64,000 nucleotides of DNA from Chromatium okenii (GCF_016583745.1 NZ_NRRQ01000006.1:54134-118133), one strand, 5' to 3'; positions 30,824 through 40,470 are shown, numbered from the stretch's first letter. Notes: generated by a model from the letters alone, not told the origin. Numbers and translations: made by a program.

Positions 30824-31518
30824 TATTCTTTCAGCGGATTAAGCGCATCATCAAGATTGAAATTGGGCGTGTGACCGGCAGTGACATATACCGCCCGTTC
30901 AGCGACCGTCGTGGCGCGATCTGCGACGCGCTCATAATTGTGTACGATCCATAATAAATAGGTGCCAATTAACGCGAAGCCGGCATCAACTTGCATTCGA
31001 TCTAATACCCGCTGCACCAATGCCGCTTCATCCCGATCCACTTGCGCTTCTAACATGACTGCTGCGCGTGCAGTGAGTTCATCGCCATTGGAAGTGAAAA
31101 CATCCAATGCCGCAGTGAACATTGTAATGGCATTATCTGCGACATCCAGAATGGCAGCGACTGGTTCTGAGGGTAATGGAATATCGCCAATTTTAAGCAT
31201 GATGCTGGCAATATCGGCGGCATAATCGCCAATGCGTTCTAATTCAGAAAGGAGTTCCATGCAGGAACCAAGAGCGCGTAAATCTTCGCCAGCCGGTTTA
31301 TACGCTGCTAATGTGACTAAACATTGCTGCTCAAGATCACGTCGTTGTTGATTGATGTCCGCATCAGCGGCGATGATTTCCGCAGCTAAACTGAGATCAT
31401 GGGTGTGTAAACAGATGACTGATTGTTGTAAGGCTTGCGTGACGCGCAACCCCATATTTCCAATTGCTGATTGCAAATGAAAACGCTTTTTTTGCACTAA
31501 ACTGATCGCATCAGGCAT
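30823..31518 (-). CDS. phoU: phosphate signalling protein PhoU
   Basis: Links the Pst phosphate transporter to the PhoR/PhoB system. The product is 231 residues from ATG 31518, which has GGAG five bases upstream. Two three-helix PhoU repeats are seen, with the metal-binding type motifs SELERIGDYAADIA and HNYERVADRATTVAE. No pst or phoBR gene is adjacent; instead the next two genes encode an exported unknown protein and a TPR-methyltransferase, which is unusual. It might be a PhoU-like paralogue rather than the main PhoU. Confidence 0.88.
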   Translation of the reverse strand: MPDAISLVQKKRFHLQSAIGNMGLRVTQALQQSVICLHTHDLSLAAEIIAADADINQQRRDLEQQCLVTLAAYKPAGEDLRALGSCMELLSELERIGDYAADIASIMLKIGDIPLPSEPVAAILDVADNAITMFTAALDVFTSNGDELTARAAVMLEAQVDRDEAALVQRVLDRMQVDAGFALIGTYLLWIVHNYERVADRATTVAERAVYVTAGHTPNFNLDDALNPLKE

Positions 31519-31701
31519 GGCTCCATCCTCATTAACAAACAAGCAACTGGTGCGCAAAGAATGCGCATGGTTCCCATAAATCGTCAAGCAATTGTGCTTA
31601 TCGCATCATCGCAGTGAGTTATTGGCACAAAAACCTAACGTTGGTTTCAACCCCGCACTCCGGTAGACTCTTACCGGTCTACTGATTTTTGAGGTGCTGC
31701 A

Positions 31702-32466
31702 ATGTCACTGTTAGCCATTATCGGCGGTTCGGGGTTTGCCACGATGCCTGCGTTGCAGGTGTCGGAAGCGCGCACGGTGGACACGCCGTATGGCGCAACC
31801 TCTGCACCCTTGCTGCGCGGGCAGCTCGGCAAGCGGGAGGTGTTATTCCTGCCGCGTCACGGAGCGGCGCATCATCTGCCGCCGCATTGTGTCAACTATC
31901 GCGCCAATTTGTGGGCGCTGCGGGCGCAAGGTGCGACGCAGATTGTGGCACTAGCGGCGGTCGGCGGCATCACGCCGCGCTTTAGTCCGACCACGTTGGC
32001 GATTCCTGACCAAATCATCGACTACACCTACGGGCGCGACCACACCCTGTATGACGGGACGAGCGCGGGCGTCGATCATGTCGATATGACTGCGCCGTAT
32101 TGCGAGGCGCTGCGCGAGGCGTTAATCAGCGCCTGCGCTCGCGTTGGTCAGGCAGTCGTCGCTGATGGCACCTATGGCGCGACGCAAGGGCCGCGTTTGG
32201 AGACTGCTGCTGAAATCCGCCGCTGTGAACGCGACGGCTGCGATCTCGTCGGCATGACCGGAATGCCGGAAGCGGGGCTGGCGCGGGAACTGGGGCTTTG
32301 TTATGCCAGCTTGGCATTTGTCGTCAATTGGGCAGCCGGCAAGAGTGACGGCATCATTACGATGCAAGAAATTGAGGATAATCTCGCTGGGTGCGCGGAG
32401 CGCATTGTGACCGTGTTGACCAGCTTGGCAGCACAAATTGCCAGTACAACTACAATAAACGATTGA
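31702..32466 (+). CDS. mtnP: S-methyl-5'-thioinosine / methylthioadenosine phosphorylase
   Basis: Purine nucleoside phosphorylase family enzyme that recycles methylthio-nucleosides made during polyamine synthesis. The 254-residue protein has the N-terminal phosphate-binding AIIGGSGF, RHGAAHHLPPHCVNYRAN, and the substrate segment DLVGMTGMPEAGLARELGL. The GMTGMPEA form resembles the gammaproteobacterial methylthioinosine phosphorylase rather than eukaryotic MTAP, but specificity needs assay. GAGG lies eight bases before the ATG. Confidence 0.88.
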   Translation: MSLLAIIGGSGFATMPALQVSEARTVDTPYGATSAPLLRGQLGKREVLFLPRHGAAHHLPPHCVNYRANLWALRAQGATQIVALAAVGGITPRFSPTTLAIPDQIIDYTYGRDHTLYDGTSAGVDHVDMTAPYCEALREALISACARVGQAVVADGTYGATQGPRLETAAEIRRCERDGCDLVGMTGMPEAGLARELGLCYASLAFVVNWAAGKSDGIITMQEIEDNLAGCAERIVTVLTSLAAQIASTTTIND

Positions 32467-32497
32467 TCTCTAATGATATTTTAGGAGTATTTTTCCA

Positions 32498-33280
32498 ATG
32501 GCTGATGATACCGAAACGACAACCACAACGGCTCCCAAAAGTCGGCTCAAACCCAAACCGCAACCCAAGCCGCGCTCGACCTTCGGCTTTTTCCCCAAAC
32601 TGATTCTCTGGGGCGTGGTGCTGACTTTTGGTTATCTCTACCTGACCTCGCTGGAAGAAGATAGCCAAGCTGTTTCCAAATTAGTGCAAAAAATCAGCGA
32701 TTTAAGCCCGATTCCGTTGACGGCGCTGCCGGGCATGGAACCGAAATCGCCACCACCTGCGCCCGCGCAGCAAGCTGCCGCACCTGCGCCAGCGGTGCAT
32801 TCTCCTGCGCCCAAACCAGCAGAAGTGGCAGCACCAGTGGTCGCTGCACCAGCGCCAGCTGCCGCCCCGGAAACGACTGCATTTGCCAACTCGCTGCTGA
32901 ACAAAGAAGCAGCGCCAGCCGCTGTGACACCAGCTCCGGCTCCGCCAACGGCAGCACCAGCTTCGGCGGCACCTGTTGCTGTCGCCGTCCAGCCTGCACC
33001 GCAACCGCAATTTCAACCGCGTGCGGCAGCGCCAGCCGCGCCGCTGTATCAACAGCCAGCTCCCCAGCCGCAAGATTGGGAGGCGATGATGCAGCAACAA
33101 GCCATGATGCAAGCGCAATATGCAGCGATGCGGCGTCAGGCTGACGAGCGGATGCGCCAGTATTGGGAACGGATGCCGCAGGCTCCGGCAGCGCCCGTTG
33201 CCCCCAACGTGATGCCCTACGGATACCCCGGTTATCCAACAGGCGGCGGATATCCCGCTGGATATTTACCACCGCGTTGA
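32498..33280 (+). CDS. Pro/Ala-rich single-pass membrane protein
   Basis: A 260-residue low-complexity protein of unknown function. After a Lys/Pro-rich cytosolic start, one transmembrane helix (FPKLILWGVVLTFGYLYLTS, residues about 30-50) is followed by a long Pro-Ala linker, a Gln/Met-rich helix (DWEAMMQQQAMMQAQYAAMRRQ) and a Tyr/Gly/Pro tail (YGYPGYPTGGGYPAGYLPP). The composition recalls periplasm-spanning linkers such as TonB-like proteins, but no such domain is seen. A TAGGAG site precedes the ATG. Confidence 0.75.
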   Translation: MADDTETTTTTAPKSRLKPKPQPKPRSTFGFFPKLILWGVVLTFGYLYLTSLEEDSQAVSKLVQKISDLSPIPLTALPGMEPKSPPPAPAQQAAAPAPAVHSPAPKPAEVAAPVVAAPAPAAAPETTAFANSLLNKEAAPAAVTPAPAPPTAAPASAAPVAVAVQPAPQPQFQPRAAAPAAPLYQQPAPQPQDWEAMMQQQAMMQAQYAAMRRQADERMRQYWERMPQAPAAPVAPNVMPYGYPGYPTGGGYPAGYLPPR

Positions 33281-33341
33281 GCGGGTTGATTGACAGCGCG
33301 AGATGCAGCGACATTCGCATCTCGCGCTGACGGCAGTGCGG

Positions 33342-33370
33342 TTGCGCGGTCTAGGTGAAAAGACTACTAT
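33342..33370 (+). promoter_or_regulatory. candidate promoter of the rimP-nusA-infB operon
   Basis: TTGCGC, a 17-bp spacer and TACTAT form a sigma-70-like promoter about 170 bp upstream of rimP. The leader made from it would contain a hairpin (GCAGGTG...CACCTGC, about 33384-33409) and the two terminator-like structures listed next. Confidence 0.5.
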
Positions 33371-33423
33371 CCTGTGGCTTAAAGCAGGTGAATTTGACCC
33401 CACCTGCGCTGTTTTAATTTAAG

Positions 33424-33444
33424 ACCCCGTTACGGGGTTTTTTT
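33424..33444 (+). terminator. intrinsic terminator 1 in the rimP leader
   Basis: ACCCCG-TTA-CGGGGT followed by seven T is a textbook intrinsic terminator. It could end the transcript of the upstream membrane protein gene or act as an attenuator for rimP-nusA. Confidence 0.8.
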
Positions 33445-33497
33445 ATCGTTTTCAAACGGCTGGCAACGCTTGCTGTGACGAGCGATGCAATCAGTGC

Positions 33498-33530
33498 TTG
33501 GGCCAGATGGCCCAATTTTTTTGTTTTTTT
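33498..33530 (+). terminator. intrinsic terminator 2 directly before rimP
   Basis: TTGGGCC-AGAT-GGCCCAA followed by seven T, G and seven more T ends only 13 bases before the rimP ATG. Full-length operon transcripts must read through it. Confidence 0.8.
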
Positions 33531-33543
33531 GACAGGTTGAATC

Positions 33544-34035
33544 ATGCTGGCGGCAGATAGTTCCCTCACTCTTTTAGCGCAGCGCGTCGTCGAACCACTG
33601 GGGTTTGAACTCGTGGGCGTGGAACTGTTCCAGCACGGAGCTGGTGCCACGCTGCGGGTTTATATCGATCATGCGCAGGGCATCACGCTGGACGATTGCA
33701 GCGCGGTGAGTCACCAGTTGAGCGGGGTGCTGGATGTCGAAGACCCGTTGCCGGGGCACTACGATTTAGAAATTTCATCGCCGGGTTTGGATCGCCCACT
33801 GGTCTTTCCGGCACATTTTGTACGCTTTATCGATCATCGTGTTCGCATCCGATTGACTGAAAAATTGGAGGGACGGCGCAAATTTGATGGTCTGCTGCGG
33901 GGATATGCGTCCGGGATCGTGACCTTGGAAGCCGATGATCGGCTATGGGCGCTGCCGCTGGCGCAGATCGACACCGCCCGCGTGGTGGCAGATTTTCGTG
34001 CGTCTCCCGCCGCAGTCGCTGACCATGTGGCGTGA
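33544..34035 (+). CDS. rimP: ribosome maturation factor RimP
   Basis: Helps assemble the 30S subunit. The 163-residue product shows VEPLGFELVGVEL, LRVYIDHAQGITLDDC, and the signature YDLEISSPGLDRPL that marks the family, with the C-terminal SH3-like domain. It opens the rimP-nusA-infB-rbfA-truB-rpsO-pnp block. Confidence 0.96.
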   Translation: MLAADSSLTLLAQRVVEPLGFELVGVELFQHGAGATLRVYIDHAQGITLDDCSAVSHQLSGVLDVEDPLPGHYDLEISSPGLDRPLVFPAHFVRFIDHRVRIRLTEKLEGRRKFDGLLRGYASGIVTLEADDRLWALPLAQIDTARVVADFRASPAAVADHVA

Positions 34036-34068
34036 TGGAACGAACGGTTTGAGTTGGATAAAAATGGC

Positions 34069-35568
34069 ATGAGTAAAGAGATTCTGCTGGTCGTTGAGGC
34101 CGTTTCCAACGAAAAGGACGTGCCTGCGCAAGTAATTTTTGAAGCCATCGAAGCGGCGCTGGCGTCGGCGACCCGCAAAAAGCAGGGCGGGGATGTGGAC
34201 GTGCGGGTGTTGATTGACCGCAAAACTGGCGATTACCGCACTTTTCGGCGCTGGGAAATCGTCACCGATCCCGATGGCGGTCTCGATGCGCCATCCCGCC
34301 AGATCACGGCATCTGCGGCGGCAATACTGGAACCGACTTTGAACGTCGGCGAGTTTATTGAAGAAGAAATCGAGTCGGAGTTGTTTGGGCGCATCGCCGC
34401 GCAAACCGCAAAACAGGTGATCGTGCAAAAGGTGCGCGATGCCGAACGCGCCAAGGTGGTGTCTAGTTTTGTCGAGCGCAAAGGTCAGCTTGTAACTGGC
34501 ATCGTGAAAAAATCCGAGCGCGGTTCAATCTTGCTTGATCTCGGCAATAACGCAGAGGCGATTATCTCCCGCGAGCATTTGATTCCCCGTGAATCTGTCC
34601 GCGCTGGCGACCGGATGCGCGGCTATTTGTATGACGTGCGCTCAGAAGTGAAAGGCCCGCAACTGTTTGTCAGCCGCACCGCGCCGGAATTGCTGATCGA
34701 ATTATTCAAGCTGGAAGTGCCGGAAGTCGGCGAGGGCTTGATTCAAATTCTCGGTGCCGCCCGCGATCCCGGCTCCCGCGCCAAAATCGCCGTGCGCACC
34801 ACCGATCCGCGCATTGATCCGGTAGGTGCCTGCGTGGGAATGCGCGGAGCGCGGGTGCAGGCGGTGTCGAATGAACTCAACGGCGAGCGCGTGGACATCA
34901 TTCTGTGGGATGACAATCCGGCGCAGTTCGTGATTAACGCCATGTCGCCGGCCGATGTCGTGTCTATCGTCATCGACGAGGAATCCCGCAGCATGGATGT
35001 GGCGGTGAAAGAGGAGAATTTGGCGCAAGCGATTGGTCGTTTTGGGCAAAATGTGCGCCTCGCGACCCAGTTGAGTGGTTGGGAACTCAACGTGATGAAT
35101 GAGCAGGATGCGGCGGTCAAAAGTGAACAGGAAGCGCGGCGCTCGGTGCAAAATTTTGTGACCCAGCTCGGCGTGGACGAAACCGTCGCTGCCGTGTTGG
35201 TTGAGGAAGGATTTACCACTGTTGACGAGGTGGCTTATGTGCCCCTCGCCGAGATGCAGGCAATCGACGATTTTGATGATGACACCATTGAGATGCTGCG
35301 CGAACGTGCCAACGACGTGTTGTTGACCCGCGCCATTGCATCTGAAGAAGGCGTCAGACCAACGCTGGCTGCGGAACTGCTGGCGCTGGCTGATATGGAT
35401 GACACGCTGGCCGAGGCGTTAGCAGCGCGGGGCGTTGTGACCCTAGACGATCTCGCCGAACAGTCCGTTGACGAACTCATGGACATTGCAGGCATGGATG
35501 CGGAGCGGGCAGGCCGCTTAATTATGAAGGCACGCGAACCTTGGTTCGCCGACGCCGCCGAGGAATAG
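34069..35568 (+). CDS. nusA: transcription termination/antitermination factor NusA
   Basis: Binds RNA polymerase and modulates pausing, termination and antitermination; in E. coli it also regulates its own operon. The product is 499 residues from ATG 34069 ([16 protein letters not shown]), favoured over a TTG 15 bases earlier by family N-termini. Domains in order are NTD, S1 ([16 protein letters not shown]), KH1 and KH2 ([27 protein letters not shown]) and two C-terminal helix-hairpin-helix acidic repeats. Confidence 0.97.
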   Translation: MSKEILLVVEAVSNEKDVPAQVIFEAIEAALASATRKKQGGDVDVRVLIDRKTGDYRTFRRWEIVTDPDGGLDAPSRQITASAAAILEPTLNVGEFIEEEIESELFGRIAAQTAKQVIVQKVRDAERAKVVSSFVERKGQLVTGIVKKSERGSILLDLGNNAEAIISREHLIPRESVRAGDRMRGYLYDVRSEVKGPQLFVSRTAPELLIELFKLEVPEVGEGLIQILGAARDPGSRAKIAVRTTDPRIDPVGACVGMRGARVQAVSNELNGERVDIILWDDNPAQFVINAMSPADVVSIVIDEESRSMDVAVKEENLAQAIGRFGQNVRLATQLSGWELNVMNEQDAAVKSEQEARRSVQNFVTQLGVDETVAAVLVEEGFTTVDEVAYVPLAEMQAIDDFDDDTIEMLRERANDVLLTRAIASEEGVRPTLAAELLALADMDDTLAEALAARGVVTLDDLAEQSVDELMDIAGMDAERAGRLIMKAREPWFADAAEE

Positions 35569-35584
35569 AGGTAAAGATCAATCC

Positions 35585-38551
35585 ATGAGTGAAGTCACGG
35601 TCAAACAACTTGCGGCATCAATTGGCATTCCGATTGAGCGCCTCCTCACCCAACTGAATGAAGCCGGCATTAGCGCCAGCGGTGCAGATGCCACGCTGAC
35701 GGAACAGGAGAAGGTCAAGCTCCTTGGCTATCTGCGCCGCAGTCACGGTAAAGAAACCGATGATGGTGCCGCCGCGCCCAATCAGGTCACGATCAAGCGC
35801 AAATCCGTCAGCGAGCTGCGCCAAACCCCACCGGCTCCGCGCAGCACTGCTGGCGTCCGTCCGGCGCCCCCAGCGCGAGGCGGTAAAACCGTGAGCGTGG
35901 AGGTGCGCCGCAAACGGACTTACGTCAAGCGCGATGGCGATGGTGCCGCTCCTGCTGCGCCAGCCACTCCCGCGCCGACCACGTCGGCACCAACTGCTTC
36001 TGCACCGCCCTCATCGCGCCGTCAATCTGAGCGTCCGCCCCGGCGGGAACGGGCACCTGCGCCACCGGTGTATGACGAAATGCGCCGGCGTACCGAGCTG
36101 CAAGCCTTGCGGGCAGAGCAGGAAGCGCGGCGGTTTGCTGAATTAGAAAATGAAGAATTGCGCTCGCGTGAAGAGGCTGTGCGGCGTCGCGCTGCGGAAG
36201 AGGTGCGCAAAGCTGAGGAAGAAGTGCGGCGGCAAGCTGAAGAAGTTGCCCGCATTGAAGCCGAACGACTTGCGGTATTAGCCGCAGCCGAAGCTGCGGC
36301 ACAACAAGCGGCGCTTGAAGCGGCAGCGCCGGTTGAAGCGGCAGCGCCGGTTGAGGTGGCAGTAGTTGAGGCTGCGCCAGCTCCAGTCGATGCTGTTGCT
36401 GTTGTGATTGATGAGCCAGCAGTGGCCGCAGCTCCGGTAGTGGCACCGCGCCCCAGAGCTGCGCCCGCTGCCCGACGTCCAGCATCTTCTGCTCCCGGTG
36501 CCAGTGCTGCGCCAGCACCGCCGCGTCGCGCTGAAACTGCCAACAAGCCGGTGAAAAAGAGTGGCGTTAAAAAACCGGCTGAGGTGGAGGAAAAAGAAAA
36601 GGATCGTGCCGTTAAAAAGGCTCCGCGCAAGGATTCCACGCGAGTGCGGGAGCTGATCGTGACGCCTCGCGCTGCCGATTATGAAGAAGTTGAAGCCGGG
36701 CTGGCTGGCAATCGCGGAATGCGGCGGCGGAAAAAGACCAAGCCGGAGTTGCAGGATAAGCACGTTTTTCAAAAACCGACTGCGCCAGTCGTGCGCGAGG
36801 TTGAGATTCCTGAGCTGATTAGCGTGGCGGAATTGGCCAATCGGATGTCGATCAAGGGTTCAGTGGTCATCAAGGAACTGTTTAAGCAGGGCATGATGGT
36901 CACGATTAACCAGATGCTGGATCGGGACACCGCCACGCTGGTGGTTGAGGAACTTGGTCATACGCCAGTGATTGCTGATCTGCGTGATGCGGAAGGGACG
37001 TTGCTGGATGAAATGCAGGAACAGGTCGATCAAACCGAATCACTGCCGCGTCCGCCGGTCGTGACGATCATGGGTCACGTCGATCACGGTAAAACCTCGC
37101 TGTTGGATTACATCCGCCGTACTCGCGTTGCCTCTGGTGAAGCGGGCGGAATCACCCAGCATATCGGCGCGTATCACGTCGAAACGGCGAAGGGCACGGT
37201 GTCATTTTTGGACACACCCGGTCACGCAGCGTTCTCGGCAATGCGGGCGCGGGGCGCGAAGGTCACTGACATCGTGATTCTGGTGGTTGCAGCCGACGAT
37301 GGCGTGATGCCGCAGACAATTGAGGCGATTCAACACGCCCGCGCTGCGAAAGCGCCGTTAATTGTCGCGCTCAATAAGATGGATAAACCTGCCGCCAATC
37401 CTGACAAGGTGATTCAGGAACTCAGCCAGCACGAGGTGCAGGTTGAGGAATGGGGCGGCGATACGATGCTGGTGCGGGTGTCGGCAAAAAGCGGTTTGGG
37501 CATTGACGATCTGTTGGATGCGATTCTGCTGCAGGCCGAAGTGCTCGAACTCAAAGCGCCAATTGATGGCCCGGCACGCGGCGCGATTGTGGAGTCCAGC
37601 CTTGATAAGGGACGCGGGCCGGTGGCGACGGTGCTGGTGCAAAGCGGCACTTTGCGGCGTGGCGACATCATTGTCAGCGGCGGCGAATATGGTCGCGTGC
37701 GGGCGATGTTCAATGAAGCTGGCGCTCCGGTCGAATCGGCGGGGCCGTCAATTCCGGTGCAGGTGCTGGGTTTATCCGGCACGCCCAAAGCTGGCGATGA
37801 TGTGATGGTGGTCAGCGATGAGCGGCGGGCGCGTGAAGTGGCGGAATTCCGCTCGGCGCGGTCGCGGCAAAGTCGTTTCGATGAACAGCGCGGCGTCAGT
37901 CTCGATCAACTCTTTTTGCAGATCAAAGATGGCGAGCAAAAGAGCGTCAATATCATTCTGAAAGCCGACGTGCAGGGCAGTTTGGAGGCGCTCAAAGACA
38001 GCTTGCTGAAGCTGGCGAACGATGAGGTCAAGCTGGCGATTGTCGCTTCTGGCGTCGGTGGTCTCACCGAGTCGGATGCCAATCTCGCGGTCACGTCGAG
38101 CGCGATCTTGCTGGGTTTCAACGTCCGCGCTGATGCCAGTGCGCGGCGCATCGTCGAGGAAAAAGGTCTCGATCTGCGTTACTACAGCATCATTTATGAG
38201 CTGATTGATGATGTGAAAAAGGCGATTTCGGGCTTGCTCAGTCCGATTGTCACCGAGGAAATCATCGGGCTGGCGCAGGTGCGCGACGTGTTCCGTTCGT
38301 CGAAATATGGCGCAATTGCTGGCTGTTTAGTGACTGAGGGCGCGATTCGCCGCAGCAGCCCGATTCGGGTGCTGCGCAATAACGTCGTGGTTTATGAAGG
38401 TGCGTTGGAATCGCTGCGGCGATTTAAGGATGACGTGCCTGAAGTCAAGGCGGGCACCGAGTGCGGTATTGGCGTCAAGAATTACAACGATGTGCAGCCC
38501 GGCGATCAAATTGAAGTGTTTGAGCGCACCGAACGGGCGCGGGTGCTGTAA
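35585..38551 (+). CDS. infB: translation initiation factor IF-2
   Basis: GTPase that places fMet-tRNA on the 30S subunit. The 988-residue protein has the N-terminal IF2N domain, a long Ala/Glu/Arg and Pro-rich linker (about residues 100-370), a second IF2N domain, the G domain with [25 protein letters not shown] and NKMDKP, then domains II-IV. The linker contains a short internal repeat ([12 protein letters not shown]). The length is slightly above E. coli IF2 (890). Confidence 0.97.
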   Translation: MSEVTVKQLAASIGIPIERLLTQLNEAGISASGADATLTEQEKVKLLGYLRRSHGKETDDGAAAPNQVTIKRKSVSELRQTPPAPRSTAGVRPAPPARGGKTVSVEVRRKRTYVKRDGDGAAPAAPATPAPTTSAPTASAPPSSRRQSERPPRRERAPAPPVYDEMRRRTELQALRAEQEARRFAELENEELRSREEAVRRRAAEEVRKAEEEVRRQAEEVARIEAERLAVLAAAEAAAQQAALEAAAPVEAAAPVEVAVVEAAPAPVDAVAVVIDEPAVAAAPVVAPRPRAAPAARRPASSAPGASAAPAPPRRAETANKPVKKSGVKKPAEVEEKEKDRAVKKAPRKDSTRVRELIVTPRAADYEEVEAGLAGNRGMRRRKKTKPELQDKHVFQKPTAPVVREVEIPELISVAELANRMSIKGSVVIKELFKQGMMVTINQMLDRDTATLVVEELGHTPVIADLRDAEGTLLDEMQEQVDQTESLPRPPVVTIMGHVDHGKTSLLDYIRRTRVASGEAGGITQHIGAYHVETAKGTVSFLDTPGHAAFSAMRARGAKVTDIVILVVAADDGVMPQTIEAIQHARAAKAPLIVALNKMDKPAANPDKVIQELSQHEVQVEEWGGDTMLVRVSAKSGLGIDDLLDAILLQAEVLELKAPIDGPARGAIVESSLDKGRGPVATVLVQSGTLRRGDIIVSGGEYGRVRAMFNEAGAPVESAGPSIPVQVLGLSGTPKAGDDVMVVSDERRAREVAEFRSARSRQSRFDEQRGVSLDQLFLQIKDGEQKSVNIILKADVQGSLEALKDSLLKLANDEVKLAIVASGVGGLTESDANLAVTSSAILLGFNVRADASARRIVEEKGLDLRYYSIIYELIDDVKKAISGLLSPIVTEEIIGLAQVRDVFRSSKYGAIAGCLVTEGAIRRSSPIRVLRNNVVVYEGALESLRRFKDDVPEVKAGTECGIGVKNYNDVQPGDQIEVFERTERARVL

Positions 38552-38553
38552 GC

Positions 38554-38955
38554 GTGAAGGCGTTTTCCCGCACTGATCGGATTGGAACGGAATTGCGCCG
38601 CGAGTTGGCGCAATTGCTGCGCGATCAAGTCCGCGATCCGCGTCTCGCCAACATTACGGTACACGAGGTGCGGGTGACGCGAGATTTGGCGCACGCCAAA
38701 GTCTTTTTCACCTGCTTTGGAAATGATGACGCGGAGCAATCTGCCAAAACGCAGGAGCGGCTGCTCAACGGTCGTTTGGCGGGTTTTCTCCGCCACGCGC
38801 TGGCGCAAACGGTGCAACTGCGCACGATTCCGCAACTGCATTTTGTCTTTGATGAATCAATTGGTTACGGCGAACGGTTATCCACGTTGATCGACCAAGC
38901 GGTCGCAAATCCAATACAACAAGGATCGAAACCGACCGAGGAGCAGCAACTATGA
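38554..38955 (+). CDS. rbfA: ribosome-binding factor A
   Basis: Cold-shock-linked factor for 16S rRNA maturation. The 133-residue KH-fold protein has RTDRIGTELRRELAQLLRD and DPRLANITVHEVRVTRDL. It uses a GTG start two bases after the infB stop. Its last 15 codons (NPIQQGSKPTEEQQL) are partly supplied by a copy of the 25-bp dispersed repeat. It overlaps truB by four bases (ATGA). Confidence 0.95.
   Translation: MKAFSRTDRIGTELRRELAQLLRDQVRDPRLANITVHEVRVTRDLAHAKVFFTCFGNDDAEQSAKTQERLLNGRLAGFLRHALAQTVQLRTIPQLHFVFDESIGYGERLSTLIDQAVANPIQQGSKPTEEQQL
38907..38932 (+). repeat. 25-bp CRISPR-repeat-like dispersed element, copy 1 (inside rbfA)
   Basis: AAATCCAATACAACAAGGAT followed by CGAAAC is one mismatch from the consensus (copies at 39873, 39943, 40561 and inverted at 63809). 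It is translated within the rbfA 3' end. Confidence 0.85.
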
Positions 38956-39869
38956 GCCGTCGCCGTAATTCAGGTCGAAATATCACCGGCATTCTGTTGC
39001 TCGATAAGCCGCTGCATCTCAGCTCGAACGATGCGCTGCAACGGGTCAAGCGGATTTATCGCGCCGCCAAAGCCGGTCACACCGGCAGTCTTGATCCGCT
39101 GGCGACGGGTTTGTTGCCGTGCTGTTTGGGCGATGCCACCAAGTTTTCTGCGTTTTTATTGGATGCCGATAAATGGTATCGGGTGCGCGTGCGGCTGGGT
39201 GTGACCACGACGACGGCTGATGCCGAAGGCGAAATCGTGGCGACGCTGCCGGTGGAAAACGTTGATGCAGCGCGGATTGAAACGGTGCTGCGCGGGTTTC
39301 GCGGCAGCATTCAGCAGATGCCGCCGATGCACTCGGCGCTCAAACACAACGGGCAGCGGCTGTACAAACTGGCGCGGCAAGGCATTGAAGTTGAACGTCA
39401 ACCGCGTCCAATTGAGATTTTTGCGTTGGAGCTTCTCAGCATCGACCTGCCGGAAATTGAGCTGAATGTGCATTGCTCCAAAGGGACTTATGTCCGCACG
39501 TTGGCCGAAGATATTGGGCGCGAACTCGGTTGCGGTGGGCACGTCAGCCAACTGCGGCGCACCGGCGTGGGTCCGTATCTGGAAGCGGAAATGCCTTTTG
39601 TGACGCTGGATGAGATTGCAACGATGGCAGATGACGACACGCCGCAGCGATTGGATGCGCACTTGCTGGCGCTGGATTCGGCGCTCGGGCACTGGCCAGC
39701 AGTGAAATTGAGTGCAGATGCAGCGTTTTATCTCGGTCAAGGTCAGGCAGTGCTCATTCCGCAAGCGCCAACTTCGGGTCTTGTGCGGCTTTATGATCCG
39801 TCGCAGAAATTCATCGGCGTCGGAACTATTGCGGATGATGGAAAAGTACAGCCGAAGCGATTGATTTAA
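38952..39869 (+). CDS. truB: tRNA pseudouridine(55) synthase TruB
   Basis: Makes pseudouridine 55 in the T-loop of tRNAs. The 305-residue protein has NITGILLLDKPLHLSSNDAL, the catalytic Asp motif GHTGSLDPLATGLLP, and SKGTYVRTLAEDIG. The C-terminal PUA-like domain (from about residue 245) includes VKLSADAAFYLGQG. Degenerate pieces of this C-terminal region recur at 39902-39942 and 40471-40534. Confidence 0.96.
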   Translation: MSRRRNSGRNITGILLLDKPLHLSSNDALQRVKRIYRAAKAGHTGSLDPLATGLLPCCLGDATKFSAFLLDADKWYRVRVRLGVTTTTADAEGEIVATLPVENVDAARIETVLRGFRGSIQQMPPMHSALKHNGQRLYKLARQGIEVERQPRPIEIFALELLSIDLPEIELNVHCSKGTYVRTLAEDIGRELGCGGHVSQLRRTGVGPYLEAEMPFVTLDEIATMADDDTPQRLDAHLLALDSALGHWPAVKLSADAAFYLGQGQAVLIPQAPTSGLVRLYDPSQKFIGVGTIADDGKVQPKRLI

Positions 39870-39872
39870 TCC

Positions 39873-39897
39873 AAATCCAATACAACAAGGATTGAAA
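39873..39897 (+). repeat. 25-bp dispersed element, copy 2
   Basis: AAATCCAATACAACAAGGAT followed by TGAAA, three bases after the truB stop codon. Copy 3 lies 70 bp downstream with a truB-derived sequence between. Confidence 0.9.
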
Positions 39898-39901
39898 TCT
39901 G

Positions 39902-39942
39902 ACGATGGATAAAGTGCCGCCCAAACACTTGATTTAAACATC
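39902..39942 (+). pseudogene. degenerate duplicate of the truB 3' end
   Basis: GACGATGGATAAAGTGCCGC and the following CCAAACACTTGATTTAA align with the last 12 truB codons (DDGKVQPKRLI-stop at 39834-39869) apart from one inserted T and several substitutions. It lies between repeat copies 2 and 3, so the unit 'truB tail plus repeat' appears twice in tandem. Confidence 0.65.
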
Positions 39943-39967
39943 AAATCCAATACAACAAGGATTGAAA
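39943..39967 (+). repeat. 25-bp dispersed element, copy 3
   Basis: Identical to copy 2 over AAATCCAATACAACAAGGAT and TGAAA. It precedes the rpsO leader. Confidence 0.9.
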
Positions 39968-40017
39968 AAAACAACACCATCCAACCCTATTTCCCTGATG
40001 TCATTGTTGGGGAAATT

Positions 40018-40049
40018 GTATTGAATCATTTGATTCAATACGGGTTTTT
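40018..40049 (+). terminator. strong hairpin in the rpsO leader
   Basis: GTATTGAATCA-TT-TGATTCAATAC is a perfect 11-bp inverted repeat followed by GGGTTTTT. It lies 27 bp upstream of the rpsO start codon and could be a leaky terminator, an attenuator, or part of a leader bound by S15. Confidence 0.5.
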
Positions 40050-40075
40050 ACCACTCTCATTTATGGAGAATTGCA

Positions 40076-40345
40076 ATGACAATGACCGCAGCAGATAAGA
40101 AAAAAGTCGTCGATGAATATGCGCGTGGCGCTGGCGATACCGGTTCCCCTGAAGTGCAGGTTGCATTATTGACCGCTCGCATTTTGCAATTGACCGGGCA
40201 TTTCAAAGAACACAAACATGACCATCATTCGCGGCGTGGTTTGGTACACATGGTGAATGCTCGCCGCAAATTGCTCGATTACCTCAAGCGCAAAGACATC
40301 GACCGTTACCGCGATTTGATTGCGCGTTTGGGTCTGCGTCGCTAA
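40076..40345 (+). CDS. rpsO: 30S ribosomal protein S15
   Basis: Primary 16S-binding small-subunit protein. The 89-residue length is standard, with the signature [18 protein letters not shown] and the C-terminal [24 protein letters not shown] lies before the ATG. It sits between truB and pnp, as in enteric bacteria. Confidence 0.98.
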   Translation: MTMTAADKKKVVDEYARGAGDTGSPEVQVALLTARILQLTGHFKEHKHDHHSRRGLVHMVNARRKLLDYLKRKDIDRYRDLIARLGLRR

Positions 40346-40383
40346 ATCCCCCCAACCCCCCTTTTCCAAAGGGGGGCTTTTTG
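40344..40383 (+). terminator. G/C-run palindrome serving as the rpsO terminator
   Basis: AAATCCCCCCAACCCCCC, TTTTCCAAA, GGGGGG and CTTTTT follow directly on the rpsO stop codon. It is a member of the palindromic repeat family and has the stem-plus-T-run of an intrinsic terminator, separating rpsO from pnp. Confidence 0.75.
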
Positions 40384-40470
40384 CACGAGGGGCAAGGTGA
40401 GATCACAGTTCGTCTTAACCCTTTTGTCTTGACCTTTGAATTTACTTAATCTTGTTTTGAGGAGACATTG

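Noticed and set aside
31640..31685. CGGTAGACTCTTACCGGTCTAC as a possible operator or terminator before the phosphorylase gene
   Set aside because: Two short alternative stems are possible but neither has a T-run or a known consensus; the evidence is too weak.
39873..39967. Two identical CRISPR-like repeats 70 bp apart, suggesting a mini-CRISPR array
   Set aside because: The sequence between them is a decayed copy of the truB 3' end rather than a foreign spacer, there are only two units, and no cas gene is nearby.
38765..39980. Minus-strand ORFs containing ILVVLDL and FNPCCIGF peptides
   Set aside because: These peptides are just translations of the 25-bp dispersed repeat and the frames are antisense to rbfA and truB.
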